A DNA stretch of 8,254 bases from Bacteroidota bacterium (GTDB taxonomy: Bacteria; Bacteroidota; Bacteroidia; Chitinophagales; LD1). Below the pieces are notes generated by a model. That model had not been told where the DNA came from, made no database searches, and saw only the letters and a program-made list of their open reading frames with translations. Both the position numbers and the translations under genes were made by a program. Of this stretch, positions 5,504 to 8,254 are shown one piece after another. Every line of letters begins with the position of its first letter. Position 1 is the first letter of the stretch. The stretch spans positions 1-8,254 of the forward strand of contig JAFDYP010000531.1 of the NCBI GenBank assembly GCA_018267355.1, given 5' to 3'.

Positions 5504-8254
5504 CAGAATGTCGCCCTTATGCCTACAGAATAATAGCGATTCATCACATAGCTGCGGATCTCCCTATCCAAGCCATGCTTTGTATCAAATTTGCCATTGC
5601 GGTCTATATCGAGCACCAGGCGGGATGACTGTGCCAGTATATCTTGTATAGCCACGATAAACGTAAGGTGCTTCAGTACTGTATATGACAGTGTCAGATC
5701 CAGGCTATGCTTTGGCATCTCTCCGATATTGGGATAAAACTGATTGCCTATGGCGTAAATCCGCGGGCCCGAAACGTTATATAGCAGAGAGGCTTGCAGG
5801 CCTATGCTATCATTCTGGTAGTATAGGCCTGCATTTACAATATATGGTGACTGGCCCTGTAGCTGCGTAGTATGGCTCAGTGAGGGCAGGTCTGGCAGGT
5901 ATAGCCTGGAGTAGATATAGGCCGCGTTTAAAACAAGATTGAAGTCAGCCATCACATTGCGACCGGAGTGCTGCATGAATCCAAGGTTTTTGCGGATATC
6001 CACCTCCACTCCTGCCGTATAGGCATGGTCACCGTTGATAAATGTGAAGCCCTTACTATCATTGCCTCCTGTAGGTGTGATCACCTGCTGGATCGGATCT
6101 TTGAAGTACTTGAAGAAACCACCCACATGTACCATATCGCCCGGTGATGGATAAAATTCATAGCGCAGGTCAACATTCTGGATCTTGGCTACATTGAGCA
6201 CGGTACCGTTAGGATAAAACACCGTAGGGAACAGTGAGCCGTAGTTGCCAGCGCTGAGCTGGAAATCATAAAAATAGAATGGCGACCATTCCCTAAACTC
6301 TGGTCTATTGACCGTCATACCATAGGCCACACGCACCAGCATATTCTTATGCACGTTAAATGCGGCATTGACCGATGGCAGTACGAAGTGCGTGACTATG
6401 CTTGGGCTCACGCTATCCAGGTTCACATGGCTCTGCAGGGATTGCTTATTGTACTCATGGCGGACACCCACTATGATTTTCACAATATCCTTTACAGGCA
6501 AAACAAAATTGACATATGTAGCTATCTGCAGGTTTTGAGCTTTGTATGCATCTGAGGGGCTGGTGATCTCATCCAGGCGGAAATTTGTAGCCTCGCCCAC
6601 AGCAGTCGGATCAAATATCGTAGAAAGTGGCTGCTCCAGCAGATGCTGTGCCGTGGCGCCCGGCTTGATGGTGTAGCCTATCAGCCGCGCAGCAAAACTG
6701 CGCATTTTGTACTCTACATAGTTGCCGGCAGAGAGTTCAAAGGTATATCCCGGAGCCTTGACCTGCTGCCTTATTCCATGATTGAATGAGACTACGTGCT
6801 CTTTGAGATCTGAGTAGAAGCGTCCGCCACCGTTTACCGGGTCTACTACGTTTGCTATCTGTGCCTTGTAGGCTGAGTCAAAGGGGTTGTACGCAAATTT
6901 GATCCTTTTAAAGTCAGGTTCTTTGCGTGCGCTGTATGCGTAGCTGAGATTCCAGTTGTATATGGTGGACTCATCATTAAAGTTATGCCCGCCGGCCAGC
7001 TGCGTGAGCGCTGTGGTACGCTGCTGGTAGTACTCCGCATAGAATCGTTCATTCTTTCCATTAAATGTGTCATTGCGCAGAGTGGTCTGAGACATACCCA
7101 TCTGATTGAGCAGAGCTTTGATCTCTATCTGATTGCCTCCCCATTTGAATGCCATATTCTCCATGATACCGCTATACACTGTACGGGTACTGACGGTATC
7201 AGTTTGCTCCAGATTCTTGCCCACAGAGTCATAGTCAGCTCTGCGTATCAGATAGGTAGACTGAGTATTGGTATAGGTGAGCGCGGTCGTATTGCCAAAC
7301 TGAAATTTCCCCTTTTTTACCACCCGCTGGAGGGTCAGAGATGCCCGCTGGTCTGGTATAGCCTGGCCGCGGTTGATACCCCAATCATTATTAAATGCCT
7401 TGGTGATCGCACCGATATTTGAATTATTTTTCTGGATATAAGAAGGCGTACCTGCGGGCATATTCCTGTAGCCATTATCAAAGCCCAGCATATCGGTCTT
7501 GCTGCCCTGAGTACTAAAAAACGGCTTGAAGGTGCTTCCTTCCCGGAATGAGGTAGTATAACTTACGGTCACCGAGTTTTTCTCCGGCATAGCCGGTGTG
7601 TAGATCTTCACCATGCCCCCTGCAAAATCTCCCGGCAGCTCCGCAGATGGAGTCTTGTAGATCAGTATCCGCTCTATCATCCCGCTAGGTATCACATCAA
7701 AAGAGAAGGCACGGCGGTCTGCCTCGGAGCTCGGAGCACCCGCATCATTCAGAAATACATTGTTATACCGGTCACTGAGGCCACGGATATTAATGAAGCG
7801 GCCATCCACTATCGTGACACCGGGTATACGCTTCACTACGTCTGCTGCGCTACGATCCTGTGTCTTTTGTATCTGTGCAGAGGATATACCGCTTACTATA
7901 CTGTTGGCTTTGCGTATCTCCATATTCACGGCATTCTCTGTATTTCTGCGACGCACCTCCTGCACAGTCACCTCCTGTATCTTTTGCGCCTCCGGCTCTA
8001 GCGCTACATCCTTTGTATTGGGCCCTTCATTGATCAGTATCTCCCGATTGATAGTAGTGTAGGATACGTAGCTGATCCTGATCATGTGGCGGCCGGCAGG
8101 TATATTTTCGATAGTGTATTGGCCGTCGTAGTCGGTCTGTGCTGCCATGGTCGTGCTGCTGTCTATCATCACTATGGCACCGATCACAGCCTGCTTCTTA
8201 TCATCTATAATGTGTCCGGATAGCGTGCCTCCGGCCACGGCATTTAGGGTAAGC
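5503..8254 (-). CDS. TonB-dependent outer-membrane receptor, 5' end outside window
   Basis: The frame is open to the window edge. The first visible residues, LTLNAVAGGTLSG, look like the end of a signal peptide cleaved after AVA, so the true start lies beyond 8254; the GTG at 8238 is not a credible start. Numbering from that GTG codon, a carboxypeptidase-regulatory-like beta-sandwich spans about 5-82 (GTLSGHIIDDKKQAVIGAIV to ENIPAGRHMIRISYVSY). The plug follows at about 100-215 (ADVVKRIPGVTIVDGRFINI, RGLSDRYNNVFLN, ELPGDFAGGMVKIYT). The rest, about 220-911, is a beta-barrel with NRPEFREWSPF near 644-654 and a typical terminal strand ending in YYSVGIRATF with C-terminal Phe. Such receptors import substrates across the outer membrane using TonB energy. 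The DRYNN and GDFAGG plug signatures mark a non-SusC-like receptor group, and no SusD partner follows. Ligand unknown. It is the first gene of an operon with the cytochrome lipoprotein. Confidence 0.93.
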   Translation of the reverse strand, partial: LTLNAVAGGTLSGHIIDDKKQAVIGAIVMIDSSTTMAAQTDYDGQYTIENIPAGRHMIRISYVSYTTINREILINEGPNTKDVALEPEAQKIQEVTVQEVRRRNTENAVNMEIRKANSIVSGISSAQIQKTQDRSAADVVKRIPGVTIVDGRFINIRGLSDRYNNVFLNDAGAPSSEADRRAFSFDVIPSGMIERILIYKTPSAELPGDFAGGMVKIYTPAMPEKNSVTVSYTTSFREGSTFKPFFSTQGSKTDMLGFDNGYRNMPAGTPSYIQKNNSNIGAITKAFNNDWGINRGQAIPDQRASLTLQRVVKKGKFQFGNTTALTYTNTQSTYLIRRADYDSVGKNLEQTDTVSTRTVYSGIMENMAFKWGGNQIEIKALLNQMGMSQTTLRNDTFNGKNERFYAEYYQQRTTALTQLAGGHNFNDESTIYNWNLSYAYSARKEPDFKRIKFAYNPFDSAYKAQIANVVDPVNGGGRFYSDLKEHVVSFNHGIRQQVKAPGYTFELSAGNYVEYKMRSFAARLIGYTIKPGATAQHLLEQPLSTIFDPTAVGEATNFRLDEITSPSDAYKAQNLQIATYVNFVLPVKDIVKIIVGVRHEYNKQSLQSHVNLDSVSPSIVTHFVLPSVNAAFNVHKNMLVRVAYGMTVNRPEFREWSPFYFYDFQLSAGNYGSLFPTVFYPNGTVLNVAKIQNVDLRYEFYPSPGDMVHVGGFFKYFKDPIQQVITPTGGNDSKGFTFINGDHAYTAGVEVDIRKNLGFMQHSGRNVMADFNLVLNAAYIYSRLYLPDLPSLSHTTQLQGQSPYIVNAGLYYQNDSIGLQASLLYNVSGPRIYAIGNQFYPNIGEMPKHSLDLTLSYTVLKHLTFIVAIQDILAQSSRLVLDIDRNGKFDTKHGLDREIRSYVMNRYYSVGIRATF

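Noticed and set aside
6855..7073. A minus-strand frame inside the receptor gene
   Set aside because: It lies wholly within the barrel-coding sequence in another frame, with a Thr/Ser/Met-rich peptide and no start context.
8236..8238. GTG at 8238 as the start of the receptor
   Set aside because: The frame is open upstream to the window edge and encodes what looks like the end of a signal peptide, which an outer-membrane receptor requires.

Overview
The window looks like chromosomal DNA from a member of the Bacteroidota, probably from the Chitinophaga/Sphingobacteria side. That placement is an inference from gene content. Four signs support the phylum: a type IX secretion (T9SS) C-terminal sorting domain, a TonB-dependent receptor with an N-terminal carboxypeptidase-regulatory-like domain, promoter elements of the Bacteroidota TTTG/TAnnTTTG type, and start codons mostly without a Shine-Dalgarno sequence. 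Isoleucine is often encoded by ATA. No RNA genes, CRISPR arrays, insertion sequences or phage genes were seen.

Left part (1-1715). The last 52 codons of a plus-strand aspartate kinase end at 159. Directly abutting it, stop to stop, is a minus-strand gene for a membrane-anchored SGNH/GDSL-like protein (160-1116), with a good Bacteroidota-type promoter at 1188-1218. A 332-base intergenic stretch separates it from a small plus-strand gene of unknown function, best read as 64 aa from 1449. A bidirectional hairpin terminator at 1665-1694 separates that gene from the next one.

Middle (1716-3091). A minus-strand gene encodes the E2 subunit (dihydrolipoamide acetyltransferase) of the pyruvate dehydrogenase complex. 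It stands alone, with its own -7 promoter element and a very short, SD-less leader.

Right part (3092-8254). Three minus-strand genes are read in this order: a TonB-dependent outer-membrane receptor (5' end beyond the window), a small c-type cytochrome lipoprotein whose ATG overlaps the receptor stop by one base, and a secreted beta-helix-like protein with a T9SS sorting tail that ends at a strong terminator. The receptor and cytochrome are almost certainly one transcript. The T9SS gene may be on the same transcript or use a weak promoter of its own. Together they suggest a cell-envelope module: an outer-membrane importer, a periplasm-side electron carrier and a surface or secreted protein. 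The substrate cannot be read from the sequence. This trio is the most interesting part of the window; nothing else stands out as a clearly new system.
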